Notes under the pieces: generated by a model
Told to the model about the DNA's origin: nothing
Database searches by the model: none
Seen by the model: the letters and a program-made list of their open reading frames with translations, nothing else
Part shown: positions 41,116-50,820 of the stretch, in pieces
How the letters are laid out: every line of letters starts with the position of its first letter
Numbering within the stretch: the first letter of the stretch is position 1
Program-made: the position numbers and the translations under genes
Source of the DNA: Bacillota bacterium
GTDB taxonomy: Bacteria > Bacillota > Clostridia > Christensenellales > Aristaeellaceae
Reading direction: 5' to 3'
Length of the DNA: 64,000 nt
Assembly (NCBI GenBank): GCA_023404345.1
Contig: JAEYCB010000047.1
Coordinates: forward strand, 31,664-95,663

Positions 41116-41157
41116 CGCCTCTGTTTCGTGGCTCCAAAGCCATCCCGCAATGCAAAA

Positions 41158-41203
41158 AAGGACCGGGCGTGCCGTCCCCAAGGGGGAGGCGCGTCCGGTC
41201 CTT
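41158..41203. terminator. Bidirectional terminator between convergent operons
   Basis: AAGGACCGG and CCGGTCCTT arms close an inner TCCCC/GGGGA hairpin; A-rich DNA on the left and T residues on the right. Confidence 0.65.
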
Positions 41204-41214
41204 CTTGTTTATCC

Positions 41215-42120
41215 TCATGCCGCACGGCGGCGCTTTCTGCGTTCCATCAGCACCACAGCCACCATCATCACCACCGTAACCACATAGGGTGCCATAGCCG
41301 TCAGATCGCTGGGCATATACTTTTGCATGCGCAGTCCCAACGCCTCGATAAAGCCAAACAGCAACGCCGCCAGAAACACCTTCGGCGGATTGCCGCGGCC
41401 AAAGATGACGCAAGCGAACGCCACGTACCCACGCGAAGCACTCATGTTTTCGGAAAACATGGTCAGGTAGCCCAGCGACAGGTGTGCGCCCGCCAGCGCG
41501 CTTAAAAGTCCACACAGCACGCTTGCCAGGCATTTCATGCGCTCAGGGCTCTTGCCTGCGGCGGTCAGTGCATCGGGATACTCACCTGACGCCCGCAGAT
41601 GGAAGCCCATAGGCGTTTTGTAGATAAACGCCCAACACACGGGCACCAGCAGCCAGCTGATGTACACCAGCAGCGTGTTTCCGCTGAGCAAAGGCCCCAG
41701 CACAGGCACATCCCTAAGTAGTGGAATGTCGATGGTGGGCAGGGGTACGATGCCAGGATCGGAGAACGATCCTTTCACGCCAAAGATGTTGCGCAGCAGA
41801 AACACCGTCAGGCCGCCCGCGAAGATGTTCAGCGCTACGCCAATGATAAACTCATCGCTTTTGAACTTGATGACAAACACGTAGTAAAACAGGCCCACCA
41901 ACAGACCCACCAACAGCGCGCACGCAATCCCCGCAACCCAGCTGCCCGCGAAGTAGCTGCCCAGCACCGCAAAGAATGCGCCCATCAGCATCATGCCCTC
42001 AATGCCGATGTTGGTGATGTTCACATGCTGGGTCATCAGGCAGCCCAGCGCTGCCAGTACCACGGGCGTGGCAGTGCGCAGCGTATTTTGCAAAAGCAGA
42101 ATGTTGAGTACTTCACCCAT
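41215..42120 (-). CDS. Nucleoside-type ABC transporter permease 2
   Basis: The 301-residue product has about eight to nine hydrophobic helices and the motif TNIGIEGMMLMGAFFAV near residue 36, typical of the shorter permease of BMP-dependent nucleoside importers (NupQ-like). ASGEYPDALTAAGKSPERMK is the cytosolic coupling loop. It overlaps the partner permease by one base (TAATG). Paralogue of its neighbour, as usual in this transporter type. Substrate by family: purine nucleosides, but sugars are possible. Confidence 0.87.
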   Translation of the reverse strand: MGEVLNILLLQNTLRTATPVVLAALGCLMTQHVNITNIGIEGMMLMGAFFAVLGSYFAGSWVAGIACALLVGLLVGLFYYVFVIKFKSDEFIIGVALNIFAGGLTVFLLRNIFGVKGSFSDPGIVPLPTIDIPLLRDVPVLGPLLSGNTLLVYISWLLVPVCWAFIYKTPMGFHLRASGEYPDALTAAGKSPERMKCLASVLCGLLSALAGAHLSLGYLTMFSENMSASRGYVAFACVIFGRGNPPKVFLAALLFGFIEALGLRMQKYMPSDLTAMAPYVVTVVMMVAVVLMERRKRRRAA

Positions 42121-43241
42121 TAGCTGCGCCCCCTTTCTCCCGCTGCAGCCCGTGCGCGCCGAAGCGCTGCCCGCTCGCCCAGCGACTTGCGGATACCGCC
42201 CTCTGCCGCCATGAAGAAGATGATGATGGACTGCACAATCAGAATCAGCTCGCTGGATACTCCGGCGCTAAGCTCCATGGATTTGCTGCCGATGCTGAGC
42301 ACCGCAAAGAAAAAGCTCATCAGGATGACGCCAAAGGGACTGTAACGCATGATCATAGCCACCAGCATGCCGTCGAAGTAGAACTCGTTGCTCACGGTGG
42401 TCAGAAATCGCTTGTGCAGGCCAAACACCTCAAGCATACCCACCAGGCCGCAGATTGCACCGCTGAACACCATAGCCCATAGCATCAGGCTTCCGGTGCG
42501 GATACCTCCGTAGCGCGCGAAGCGGTCGTTTTCGCCGGTCAGCTTCATTTCAAAACCCACAGACGACCGGCTCATCACATACCATACGATCAGTGCGACC
42601 GCCGCGGCGTAAAACACGCCCGTAGTCAGGTTGCTCAATTTGATAAGCGGCGTGAAGGCCGCTTCGGCCATGATGCTGTCCGTACCGGTAGCAATGCCGC
42701 GCTCAGCGGTCTTGAGGGGCCCGTTGGCAAGGTAGCTGCAAAAGTAGATGGCCACGGAATTGAGCATGATGGTGGTGATAACTTCATCCACCTTCCATTT
42801 GACTTTCAGCGCACCGGGCAGGAGCGCGTACAGCCCGCCCGCTGCCATGGCTGCCAGCAGTGACAGCAGTGTAACCAGCCATGCGGGCGCGTCCAGCCGT
42901 GCGCCCACCACGGCCGCCGCCATGGCCCCAAGGTAGAGCTGCCCCTCGCCGCCCACGTTGAACACGCCCGCCTTAGCCGCCAAGCTCATGGCCAGGCCTG
43001 TCAGGCACAGGGTCACGGTCTTGGCCAAAGTGTTGCCGATGGCCCGGGGCTTGCCCAGCGCACCTTCTATCAGCGCGCCATAGCCCTCAATGGGGTTGTG
43101 GCCGCACACCAGCATGATGCCAGCACCCACTGCCAACGCCAGCAGCACCGCAGTGAGCAGCGAAATCAGATAATCCCGCGTCAGCTTTTGCGCAGGCTTG
43201 AGGCGCACCAGCGCCCGCAGGGACTGCATCAATCCGTTCAC
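42120..43241 (-). CDS. Nucleoside-type ABC transporter permease 1
   Basis: The 373-residue product resembles NupP/YufP: after a basic N-terminus it has about nine to ten helices, with AGVFNVGGEGQLYLGAMAA around residue 90 and VDEVITTIMLNSVAIYFCSYL around 150. The GTG start overlaps the stop of the ATPase gene (GTGA), so translation is coupled. Together with the ATPase and the second permease it forms a BMP-type importer. Confidence 0.87.
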   Translation of the reverse strand: MNGLMQSLRALVRLKPAQKLTRDYLISLLTAVLLALAVGAGIMLVCGHNPIEGYGALIEGALGKPRAIGNTLAKTVTLCLTGLAMSLAAKAGVFNVGGEGQLYLGAMAAAVVGARLDAPAWLVTLLSLLAAMAAGGLYALLPGALKVKWKVDEVITTIMLNSVAIYFCSYLANGPLKTAERGIATGTDSIMAEAAFTPLIKLSNLTTGVFYAAAVALIVWYVMSRSSVGFEMKLTGENDRFARYGGIRTGSLMLWAMVFSGAICGLVGMLEVFGLHKRFLTTVSNEFYFDGMLVAMIMRYSPFGVILMSFFFAVLSIGSKSMELSAGVSSELILIVQSIIIFFMAAEGGIRKSLGERAALRRARAAAGERGRS

Positions 43242-44797
43242 TGCGCCTCCGCCTCCTTTGTATCCTGATGGCCGCCCGTCATGTAGTACCCTATTTCTTC
43301 CCTTGTCACGTCCGCCGTGCGGAAGCGGCCTGTCACCTTTCCTTCAAACACCGTAATCAGCCGGTCGCTCAAGCGCATCAGTTCGTCCAGGTCTGCGCTG
43401 ATGAGCAGCACGGCGCAGCCCTGATCGCGCTTTTCCACAATGCGTTCGTGGATGAACTCCGTTGCGCCGATGTCCACGCCACGCGTTGGCTGGCACACCA
43501 GCAGCACGGGCGAGCCAAAGGAAAACTCGCGCGCCAGCACGACCTTCTGCATGTTGCCGCCGCTGAGGGCCCCGGCAGGTTCATCCACGCCAGAGGTTCG
43601 AATATCAAAAGCCTCAGACAGCTCCTGTGCGTATTTCTTCACCTGTCCACGCCGCAGGTGGACACCCAGCCGGCTGAATGCCGGCGTACGCTGCTTGCCT
43701 ACGATCAGGTTTTCCGCCACACTCGCCTTGACGTCCATGCCGGTGGAGATGCGGTCCTCCGGGATGTAGCTCAGCCCCGCCTCGCGGATGCGTCCAGGGG
43801 GTAGGCCCGTCACGTCTCGCCCGCACAGGGTGACGCTGCCACCACTGATGGGGCGCATGCCCGCCACGCACTCAGCCAGTTCTGTCTGGCCGTTGCCCTC
43901 CACTCCGCACACGCCAACCACCTCACCCGCACGCACGGTCAGGTCCATGCCGCGAAGCGCTGGAAGGCCACGATCGTTCAGGGCGCACAGTCCGCGAATG
44001 ACCAGTCGTTCCTCCCCCGTCGCCTGCCCGCCAGGCAAATCACCGAAAAGCACGTCGCGCCCCACCATCAGCGAAGCGATCTCCCGCTCGCTGGTATCGT
44101 GCGTCTCCATGACCTTTTCCAGCCTGCCGCGACGCATTACACCCACACGGTCGCTCACACGCATCACTTCCGGCAGGCGATGCGTGATAAGGATGACGGT
44201 CATGTTCTTTTCTTCCACCACACGGCGGATAACCACAAACAGCTCCTCGGCCTCCTGCGGGGTAAGCACAGCGGTCGGCTCGTCCAGAATCAGCACATCT
44301 GCACCCGTTCGCAGCGCCTTAAGGATCTCCACGCGCTGCTGGATGCCTACGCTCAGGTCGCGTACCACGTCGCCTGGCTCCACCTTCAGCCCATATTCGG
44401 CTGAGAGCCTGCGCACCGTTTCCTCCGCCTTGCGCCCATCATAAAACAGGCCGCGCTTGGGCTCGTGGCCCAGCATCACGTTCTGTGCCACGGTAAAGCT
44501 GGGCACCAGTTTGAAATGCTGATGCACCATGCTCACGCCCATGCGCATGGCGTTTTCCGGCCCGTGCTGGGAGCCGGTCTTTTCTCCCTTGATATAGATT
44601 TCTCCCAGCGTGGGCGCCTGCAGGCCATAGAGCAGGTTCATCAGCGTGGATTTGCCCGCTCCGTTCTCTCCCACCAGCGCAAACACCTCGCCCCGACGGA
44701 TGGACAGGGTCACATCATCGTTGGCCAAAGTGCCAGGGTACTGCTTGCTCACATGGGAAAAGCGGACGATCTCCGCGCCCGTTGCAGCGTCGTTCAT
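43238..44797 (-). CDS. Nucleoside-type ABC transporter ATPase (two cassettes)
   Basis: The 519-residue product has two ATP-binding cassettes like NupO/YufO. Cassette one: Walker A GENGAGKST (about 40-48), AVLTPQEAEELF and VLILDEPTAVL. Cassette two: degenerate Walker A GVEGNGQTELAECVAG, signature LSGGNMQKVVLAREFS and VLLVCQPTRGVDIGA, in which the Walker B acidic position reads Cys/Gln, as in the family's inactive second site. GGAGGAATAACCG ahead of the ATG overlaps the end of the lipoprotein gene. Confidence 0.92.
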   Translation of the reverse strand: MNDAATGAEIVRFSHVSKQYPGTLANDDVTLSIRRGEVFALVGENGAGKSTLMNLLYGLQAPTLGEIYIKGEKTGSQHGPENAMRMGVSMVHQHFKLVPSFTVAQNVMLGHEPKRGLFYDGRKAEETVRRLSAEYGLKVEPGDVVRDLSVGIQQRVEILKALRTGADVLILDEPTAVLTPQEAEELFVVIRRVVEEKNMTVILITHRLPEVMRVSDRVGVMRRGRLEKVMETHDTSEREIASLMVGRDVLFGDLPGGQATGEERLVIRGLCALNDRGLPALRGMDLTVRAGEVVGVCGVEGNGQTELAECVAGMRPISGGSVTLCGRDVTGLPPGRIREAGLSYIPEDRISTGMDVKASVAENLIVGKQRTPAFSRLGVHLRRGQVKKYAQELSEAFDIRTSGVDEPAGALSGGNMQKVVLAREFSFGSPVLLVCQPTRGVDIGATEFIHERIVEKRDQGCAVLLISADLDELMRLSDRLITVFEGKVTGRFRTADVTREEIGYYMTGGHQDTKEAEAQ

Positions 44798-44800
44798 CGG

Positions 44801-45412
44801 TTATTCCTCCGGCTCATCTTCCGTATACAACAGCAGCACCGTCTCCATGCCCGCATCCACGATGTCTGCGGGGACGAAAACGCTCTGCGCCGTGATCGTG
44901 TCCTGACCTGTCTGGGCAAAGGCTGTCAGGATGTCCACATCCGTGCCATAGTCCGTCACCAGCAGCAGGGGCGAAAAGCCCTCGGGCATGATCATGGTTT
45001 CGCTTACCATCAGCACATTGGACGCCGCCAGCCACTCGGCGCCCGCTTGCCCGGTAAGCAGGCTGGGCATCAGCAGCGCCAGCCGCATTTTCAGCTGCGC
45101 GCGTGCCGTATCGCTCAGCTGCAGCATATCGACGCCCTGTTGATCCGCAAAAGCCGCGAGCGCGGATTCATCGCGCAGCACAAAACGCCTGCGTTCCCGG
45201 GCCTCGCATCCGGCGTTGTCCGCCATACACTCCACATGCGCCATCAGGTCCGTGTTGCCGGTGAACATCTCCACATACGCCTGTTCTCCGGCCAACGCCG
45301 TCATGCGTGCGCACAGCGCGTCCGCCGTATCGTCTGCCCAGTCCGCCCGTGCGCAGCCGCACAGCAGCGTCAGGCAAAGCAGCGGGACCGCAGCCATCCG
45401 TTTCCGGTTCAT
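44801..45412 (-). CDS. Small lipoprotein in the nucleoside importer operon
   Basis: The 203-residue product has a lipoprotein signal with lipobox LLCGC (Cys about 19) and an all-soluble, Asp/Ala-rich body of unrecognised family. It contains a few extra Cys residues (ECMADNAGCEARE). It lies between the binding-protein and ATPase genes, with three bases to the ATPase start, so it is probably a surface accessory of uptake or an unrelated cargo of the operon. GGAGGGATGCAC precedes the ATG at 45412. Confidence 0.6.
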   Translation of the reverse strand: MNRKRMAAVPLLCLTLLCGCARADWADDTADALCARMTALAGEQAYVEMFTGNTDLMAHVECMADNAGCEARERRRFVLRDESALAAFADQQGVDMLQLSDTARAQLKMRLALLMPSLLTGQAGAEWLAASNVLMVSETMIMPEGFSPLLLVTDYGTDVDILTAFAQTGQDTITAQSVFVPADIVDAGMETVLLLYTEDEPEE

Positions 45413-45432
45413 GTGCATCCCTCCGTTTGGCA

Positions 45433-45470
45433 AAGGCCCCTTGCGCGGCAAACGCCTGCAAGGGGCCCTT
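45433..45470 (-). terminator. Hairpin after the BMP-type binding-protein gene
   Basis: GGCCCCTTGC and GCAAGGGGCC (45435-45444, 45458-45467) pair 20 bases after the stop. Lacking a T tract in the gene's direction, it probably stabilises the upstream mRNA or gives partial termination. Confidence 0.55.
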
Positions 45471-45488
45471 CGTTTTTTCCATAGCGGC

Positions 45489-46487
45489 TCAGCGGGTGCT
45501 TTCGACTACAATTTCACCCGCAATGATCTTTCCAGCCAGCGCATCCACTTCGGCTTTCAGCTCGTCGGATACCTGCTGGGTCATGGTGTCGTCACCATAT
45601 CCGAGGCCAACCAGCCCGCTGGACATATCGGCATTCCAGATGGTGCCGCCTTCGAACACACCATCCTCGAGATAGTTGCTGATCACATCGTACACGCTGT
45701 CGCCCACGCGCTTGAGCATAGAGCAGATGATGACGTCGGGATTGATGTACTTCTGGTCACTATCCACACCCACGGCGTACTTGCCCTGCTCATGCGCAGC
45801 CTCAAACACGCCCAAGCCGGTCTTGCCCGCCACAGCGTACACCACATCCGCGCCCTGGCTGTAGAGTGACAGTGCAGCTTCCTTGCCCTTGTCGGGTGCC
45901 TCATAGTCGTCGGTATAGACAGGATCAAGCACGGTGCCTTCAGGATTGGCATAGAGCGCACCCTGCTTGTAGCCCACGACAAAGTTGTTGATGGTATCGC
46001 TGTTCTCGCCGCCGATCACGCCCACGATACCGCTCTGCGCCAGCTTCATGGCCACATAGCCCGCCAGGAAGCTACCCTCATTTTCAGCATAGGTGATGGA
46101 CAGCAAGTTATCGCCCACGCCATCCAGGCCATTATCCACAAAGATGAACTTGGTATCGGGCATTTCAGGTACAACCGCGGTCAGTCCATCCCAGAACTGC
46201 CAGCCCACGGCCACCACCACATCGCTCTGCTCGGCGGCCTCCACAAGCGCCACCTGGTACATACTGGCATCGCTCTTACACTCCACCACACTACCAATCA
46301 CGCCGTAATCTGCCTCCAGGCGCTTGAGTCCCTCGTTAGCGCTGTCATAAAAACCAAGATCGCCCAGCGTTTCAGCAATGCACAGGGATACCCGCAGTTC
46401 TCCGCCTTCCTCGGCCTGTCCCATGGCGGTCAGCCCCAAAGTCAAAAGCATCGCCAGGCACAGAAGCAAAGAGAGGATTTTTTTCAT
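45489..46487 (-). CDS. BMP family (PnrA-like) nucleoside-binding protein
   Basis: The 332-residue product has a signal peptide (MKKILSLLLCLAMLLTLGLT) and the BMP/Med fold: LGDLGFYDSANEGLKRLE near residue 42, VVVAVGWQFWDGL, NLLSITYAENEGSFLAGYVA, GVIGGENSDTINNFVVGY, KGKEAALSLYSQGADVVYAVAG and VGVDSDQKYINPD. Such proteins deliver nucleosides to the importer encoded downstream. No lipobox Cys is obvious. The ATG at 46487 follows GGAAAGGA at slightly long spacing. First gene of the importer operon with its own promoter. Confidence 0.9.
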   Translation of the reverse strand: MKKILSLLLCLAMLLTLGLTAMGQAEEGGELRVSLCIAETLGDLGFYDSANEGLKRLEADYGVIGSVVECKSDASMYQVALVEAAEQSDVVVAVGWQFWDGLTAVVPEMPDTKFIFVDNGLDGVGDNLLSITYAENEGSFLAGYVAMKLAQSGIVGVIGGENSDTINNFVVGYKQGALYANPEGTVLDPVYTDDYEAPDKGKEAALSLYSQGADVVYAVAGKTGLGVFEAAHEQGKYAVGVDSDQKYINPDVIICSMLKRVGDSVYDVISNYLEDGVFEGGTIWNADMSSGLVGLGYGDDTMTQQVSDELKAEVDALAGKIIAGEIVVESTR

Positions 46488-46536
46488 TGCAGTCGTCCAT
46501 CCTTTCCGTCCTATAGGGTCGCTCGTCCATGGGTCC

Positions 46537-46565
46537 ATTATACTATGGAGCCTATGCTTTCGCAA
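46537..46565 (-). promoter_or_regulatory. Promoter of the nucleoside importer operon
   Basis: TTGCGA (46560-46565), 17 bp, perfect TATAAT (46537-46542) on the minus strand, about 50 bases before the ATG at 46487. Confidence 0.65.
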
Positions 46566-46596
46566 GGCTTTTTGACCTGGACATACCGGGATATGA

Positions 46597-48168
46597 CTAT
46601 GGTTTCAAGCTGCCAAATTTCACCACGCACACGTCCCCCACCATACCAACGCTTCCTTCGCGTGGGTAGCTGGGCATGGCGGCCAGTGCTGCGGCTTCTT
46701 CATCCGTTTGCGGCTGCCAGTCGGTAACCGCCTCCACCGGCAGCCCGATCATGCGGGGAAGCAGTTTGGGCATGCTCATAAAGTTAATATAGTCCAGCTC
46801 GGTATTCATGCCGGACATCGGCGTAAAGCGATAGGTATCGTCCGGCTCGTAAAAGATCAACTGCTGAGGTACGTGACCATTGACATAGCCATATAGCGCC
46901 ACGGTAACACCGGGCCGGTAGCCTTCCGTTCGCTCTATGCGCGCGGCTAGACGATTGGCAAAGTGCTCTCCCCGGGTATAGGCCAGGTAGAGCTTGTAAT
47001 ATGCCTGATTGCTCAGCACGCAGCCCCAGAAGCCATATACCGCGCAGGCCGCCGCCAGTGCGATTGCCAGCGTACGCCGTAACGCAGGCCGCGGCAAAAT
47101 TTCCAACATGGAGGGAATCAGCAGCGCCGGAGCCAGCAGCACCAGCACGAGCGGATACAGCACCAAACTATGGATCACGATTTCATCGCCCATGAAGTAT
47201 ATGCCTGCTGCCAGCAGTGGCAACACAGCCAGACAGCAAAGTGCCAGCAGCCCGTCCGCAGGCCTTTTGCACACAAAAGCACGCACCGCGGCCGCGAGAG
47301 CTGCCGCTGTACCCGCTAGTGCCAGTAACCCTTGTGCCAGACTCATCAGCTTAGTAAAATAGATGGGTCTATCCGCCAAAAAGTATTCCCACACCGTGCG
47401 ATATGCCTGAATCAGCTTGTCCGGGATGGCCGACAGATCCAGCGAACCCATCTTGTCCATGCCTTGATAATCGTTCAGGACGGTTCCCGTCAAGCGCAGT
47501 GCTAGCCTCGCGGCCAGCAGGTACAGTGCAAGGCCTGCCAGCACCGCCGCAGCGCAGCGCATGGCCAGTCCCCACGCACGGCCCCCAGCAGCCACCTTGC
47601 GCAATACAGCAATTACCATGAGGCCGGCCGCAAGCATAAGAAACACCTGGTAAATGCCAGTAGCCAGCACCACTGGAACAACCGCCCACAGCCAGCCATG
47701 CCGCACACGAAGGGCCAACCATGGCGCGAGTGCGGCAAAAAACACGCCCAGCGCGAACACATGCGCCTCATACATAAAGCAGAAGATGGATATATTTTCG
47801 GGAAAGACTAGCATCACCAGCGTAAGCGATAGTGCCTGCCAGCGGCGGCGCAGATCAAACGCATCCGCCAGCACGGCCGCCGCACAGGATAGGAATCCAA
47901 CGCCCAAAATGCCGTTGAGCCACGGCACGCTCAGGTTGGAAAATAGTTTCCAGAAAAAATACAGCGCAAACCGGCCTGATTCCACCCCCACGCCTGTAAT
48001 ATCCACATCATAATACAGATCGTCATGGTTAGGAATTTTGTTGACAAACATGAATCCGTGCGCCAACATGCCCGCCAGCATCCCGGCGATCAGGCAAAAA
48101 CGCATCAGCCTGCGCCGGTTCATTTCCGTGCCGAGCCATTCACCTGCTGCCCGTAGAGATTCCCTCAT
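46597..48168 (-). CDS. GtrII-like glucosyltransferase, paralogue 1
   Basis: The 523-residue product has about ten hydrophobic helices. After the first helix an outer loop carries FVNKIPNHDDLYYDVDITG, the acidic HDD loop expected of GT-C transferases of the glucosyltransferase II family, which move glucose from undecaprenyl-phosphate to surface polysaccharide. A soluble C-terminal domain follows (LDYINFMSMPKLLPRMIG, DWQPQTDEEAAALAAMPSYP). It is the most divergent of three paralogues here. AAGGAG lies five bases before the ATG at 48168. The lipid-glucose donor would come from the GtrB-like enzyme encoded 19 bases upstream. Confidence 0.75.
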   Translation of the reverse strand: MRESLRAAGEWLGTEMNRRRLMRFCLIAGMLAGMLAHGFMFVNKIPNHDDLYYDVDITGVGVESGRFALYFFWKLFSNLSVPWLNGILGVGFLSCAAAVLADAFDLRRRWQALSLTLVMLVFPENISIFCFMYEAHVFALGVFFAALAPWLALRVRHGWLWAVVPVVLATGIYQVFLMLAAGLMVIAVLRKVAAGGRAWGLAMRCAAAVLAGLALYLLAARLALRLTGTVLNDYQGMDKMGSLDLSAIPDKLIQAYRTVWEYFLADRPIYFTKLMSLAQGLLALAGTAAALAAAVRAFVCKRPADGLLALCCLAVLPLLAAGIYFMGDEIVIHSLVLYPLVLVLLAPALLIPSMLEILPRPALRRTLAIALAAACAVYGFWGCVLSNQAYYKLYLAYTRGEHFANRLAARIERTEGYRPGVTVALYGYVNGHVPQQLIFYEPDDTYRFTPMSGMNTELDYINFMSMPKLLPRMIGLPVEAVTDWQPQTDEEAAALAAMPSYPREGSVGMVGDVCVVKFGSLKP

Positions 48169-48187
48169 GGCTACTCCTTCCCACCGT

Positions 48188-49159
48188 TCAGGCATCTTGA
48201 CATTCTTCGGGTGCGGCATGCTGTGCCTCAGCGATCAGATAGCGCGGGCGCCGCTTGGTTTCCATGTAGATTTTCCCTATGTATTCGCCCACGCATCCCA
48301 GGGCGATCATCAGCATACCGCCGATCAGCCACATGCTGATCATCATGGAAGTCCATCCAGTAATGGTCTGCCCCTGTAAAAACACCACAACATCATAAAT
48401 GATAAAGCACAGACAGAAGAACACACAGATAAAGCCCGTGAGGGAGATAATTCTCAGTGGCTTTACTGAGAAGGATGTAACCCCATCCACCGCCAGACGC
48501 ATCATTTTGGCAGGCGAATACTTGGACTGGCCAGCATAGCGTTCGCTCACGTCAAAGGGAACCTCGCGCGTTACAAATCCAAAGCTGCGAATCAACCCCC
48601 TGAGAAACAGGTTGACCTCCGTATATTGGTCCAGCGCCAGAAGCACACGTTTGGAAAGTAATCGATAATCCGCATGGTTTTTGATAACGTTTGCACCCAA
48701 GGCATGCATCAGCCCATAAAACGCCTGCGCGGTTACACGCTTGAAAAAGCCATCCGTATCCCGCGACCGGCGTACGCCAAATACAATGTCCACGCCCTGA
48801 GCATAGCAGCGCAGGAATTCATCCATGGCGTTGATATCCTGCTGCAGGTCCGCATCAATGGTGATAACGCAGTCGGCGTAATCCTTGGCGTAAAGCATAC
48901 CCGCCAGCAGTGCATTTTGGTGCCCACAATTGGTGGATAGCGACAGAAAGCACACGCGCTCATCCCGCCGGCGCAGGGCGGCCAGCTTATCCCGCGTGGC
49001 ATCCACCGATCCGTCGTTTACAAACAGCAGTCGGCTTCGAGGTGAACAAAGGCCCTTTTGGGCCAAATCATCCAGTTTTTCGAGCAAGCGCTCGGCACAA
49101 TGGTCGATGCACGCCTCCTCGTTGTAGCAGGGCACCACCACATAGAGCATCGCATCCAT
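48188..49159 (-). CDS. GtrB-like bactoprenol glycosyltransferase
   Basis: The 323-residue product is a family 2 glycosyltransferase with two C-terminal transmembrane helices (about 235-260 and 270-295), the plan of GtrB/DPM1-like enzymes that charge undecaprenyl phosphate with a sugar. Motifs are VVPCYNEEACI near the start, LLFVNDGSVDAT, CVITIDADLQQD (DxD), DIVFGVRRSRDTDG and HADYRLLSKRVL. It is placed within the GtrII-like array, so it very likely makes their lipid-linked donor. No GtrA-type flippase gene is seen nearby. GAAGAAGGA precedes the ATG at 49159. Confidence 0.88.
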   Translation of the reverse strand: MDAMLYVVVPCYNEEACIDHCAERLLEKLDDLAQKGLCSPRSRLLFVNDGSVDATRDKLAALRRRDERVCFLSLSTNCGHQNALLAGMLYAKDYADCVITIDADLQQDINAMDEFLRCYAQGVDIVFGVRRSRDTDGFFKRVTAQAFYGLMHALGANVIKNHADYRLLSKRVLLALDQYTEVNLFLRGLIRSFGFVTREVPFDVSERYAGQSKYSPAKMMRLAVDGVTSFSVKPLRIISLTGFICVFFCLCFIIYDVVVFLQGQTITGWTSMMISMWLIGGMLMIALGCVGEYIGKIYMETKRRPRYLIAEAQHAAPEECQDA

Positions 49160-49200
49160 AGCAAATCCTTCTTCCTTCCAAGTTGTGTTTCCTGCGTGCT

Positions 49201-50763
49201 TCAGGAGAAATGCACCACGCATAAATCGCCAATAATGGTCACGCAGCCCTCAGCCGGGTAACAAGGCATAGCTTGCACAATGGCCTGTTCCGCCTCCGTG
49301 GGCTGCCAGTCATCCACGGGCGTCAGCGGTAGGCCGATAACGCGTGTGAGCAGGTAGACCGCGCTGTTTGGCGCAGAATAGTCAATTTCATTGCGCACAC
49401 CTACAAATGGACGAAACCGGCTGGCCAGCTCATAATCAAAGTATACGGGCGGGTCCTCCCAGGACATAAAGCCCACTGTTGCAATTCTCATCCCGGGTTG
49501 GTAGCCCGGCTGCTCCTCAATACGCAAGGCCAGACGGTTCATGCTGTGCTCAATGCGCGTAAAGGAACTGTACAACTGATAATATGCCTGGTTGTCAAGA
49601 ATGGCAAACTGATAACCGTATACCAAGCAGCCCACCGCCAAAGCCGCGGCACAAAGCCGGCGCGGCTGACGCTTTCCGGGCTGCTGGGTTTCAGGTGCCA
49701 CACACACGGCGGGAAACAGCATCATCACTACCAGTGAATACAGCGAAAGTTGGTGGGCATTAATCTCGTTGCCCATCATGTAAATGCCGGCAGCTGCCAG
49801 GGGCAGCAGCGCACCGCAAACTGCCAGCAGCACCGCCTGTGACCAGCGTCTTTTTTGAGCACAACCAAGCATACGCAGCGCCAACCAGCCGTAGCCCAGC
49901 GCCAATAGCAAGCCCTGCGACAATCTCATCAGACGGGTGGTATAGGCGGGCATATCGCCAAAATAGGTTTGCCATACCGTATCCCACGCCATCTTCAACT
50001 TGGAAGGAATCAAGGCTATATCTAGCGTGCCCATCTGATTGATATTTTGATACTGGTTCAGCGTAACACCGCCCACGTGCGTAAGCAGCGCGATGGCGCC
50101 AAAATACAACAGAAGACCCCCGATGGCAGAAGCTGCACAGCCGATGGCAAACCGCCATGCCGGCCATGCTCCACGCCAAGCCCCATAGACCGTGCGGTGG
50201 ATCACCAAAAGAATCAGCATACCGATGGCCAGCATCAAAAAGCTTTGATACACGCCTGTACACAGCATAACGCACAGCGCTGCCGACAAATATCCCAGCT
50301 GCGTATGTACGATCAGCCAAGGCGCTGCCATGGCAAGCAGAATCCCCAGTGCAAAGGCATGAGCCTGGTACATATAGCAAAACATGGAAACATTAATCGG
50401 ATAGGTGATCAGTACGCACAGCACGCCTCCGGCCTGCCATACGCGCCGAAGGCCAAACGTATCGCACACCAGGCAAGCGGCTAGGCTTAAAAACAACACG
50501 CCCAAAATGCCGTTGAGCCATGGCACGCTCATGGTGGAAAGCAGCTTCCAGAAAATATAGAGAACAAAGCGACCCGACTCCACACCCGCTCCGGTCAGAT
50601 CCACACAGTGCTTCATATCGTCATGGTTGGGAATCTTGTTGACAAACATGAAGCCATGCACCAGCATGCCCATGAGCACACCCGCGACCAGGCAGAATTG
50701 AAGCAGCCGACGGCGGCTCAGTTCCCTGTTCAACTCATTCGTAACCATCCGGATGTATTTCAT
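49201..50763 (-). CDS. GtrII-like glucosyltransferase, paralogue 2
   Basis: The 520-residue product has about ten helices and the same FVNKIPNHDDMKHCVDLTG loop and soluble C-terminal domain (IDYSAPNSAVYLLTRVIG, then CYPAEGCVTIIGDLCVVHF) as its neighbours. It is very close to paralogue 3, which suggests a recent tandem duplication, with differences spread through the helices. Start follows GAGGAAGTGG. It is 41 bases upstream of the GtrB-like gene and in the same direction. Target polymer unknown; differences may determine acceptor position. Confidence 0.76.
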   Translation of the reverse strand: MKYIRMVTNELNRELSRRRLLQFCLVAGVLMGMLVHGFMFVNKIPNHDDMKHCVDLTGAGVESGRFVLYIFWKLLSTMSVPWLNGILGVLFLSLAACLVCDTFGLRRVWQAGGVLCVLITYPINVSMFCYMYQAHAFALGILLAMAAPWLIVHTQLGYLSAALCVMLCTGVYQSFLMLAIGMLILLVIHRTVYGAWRGAWPAWRFAIGCAASAIGGLLLYFGAIALLTHVGGVTLNQYQNINQMGTLDIALIPSKLKMAWDTVWQTYFGDMPAYTTRLMRLSQGLLLALGYGWLALRMLGCAQKRRWSQAVLLAVCGALLPLAAAGIYMMGNEINAHQLSLYSLVVMMLFPAVCVAPETQQPGKRQPRRLCAAALAVGCLVYGYQFAILDNQAYYQLYSSFTRIEHSMNRLALRIEEQPGYQPGMRIATVGFMSWEDPPVYFDYELASRFRPFVGVRNEIDYSAPNSAVYLLTRVIGLPLTPVDDWQPTEAEQAIVQAMPCYPAEGCVTIIGDLCVVHFS

Positions 50764-50820
50764 GCTTCCACTTCCTCATTTGTATGCAAAACCTCGGGGA
50801 GGGGGGCCACCCATTTGCAT

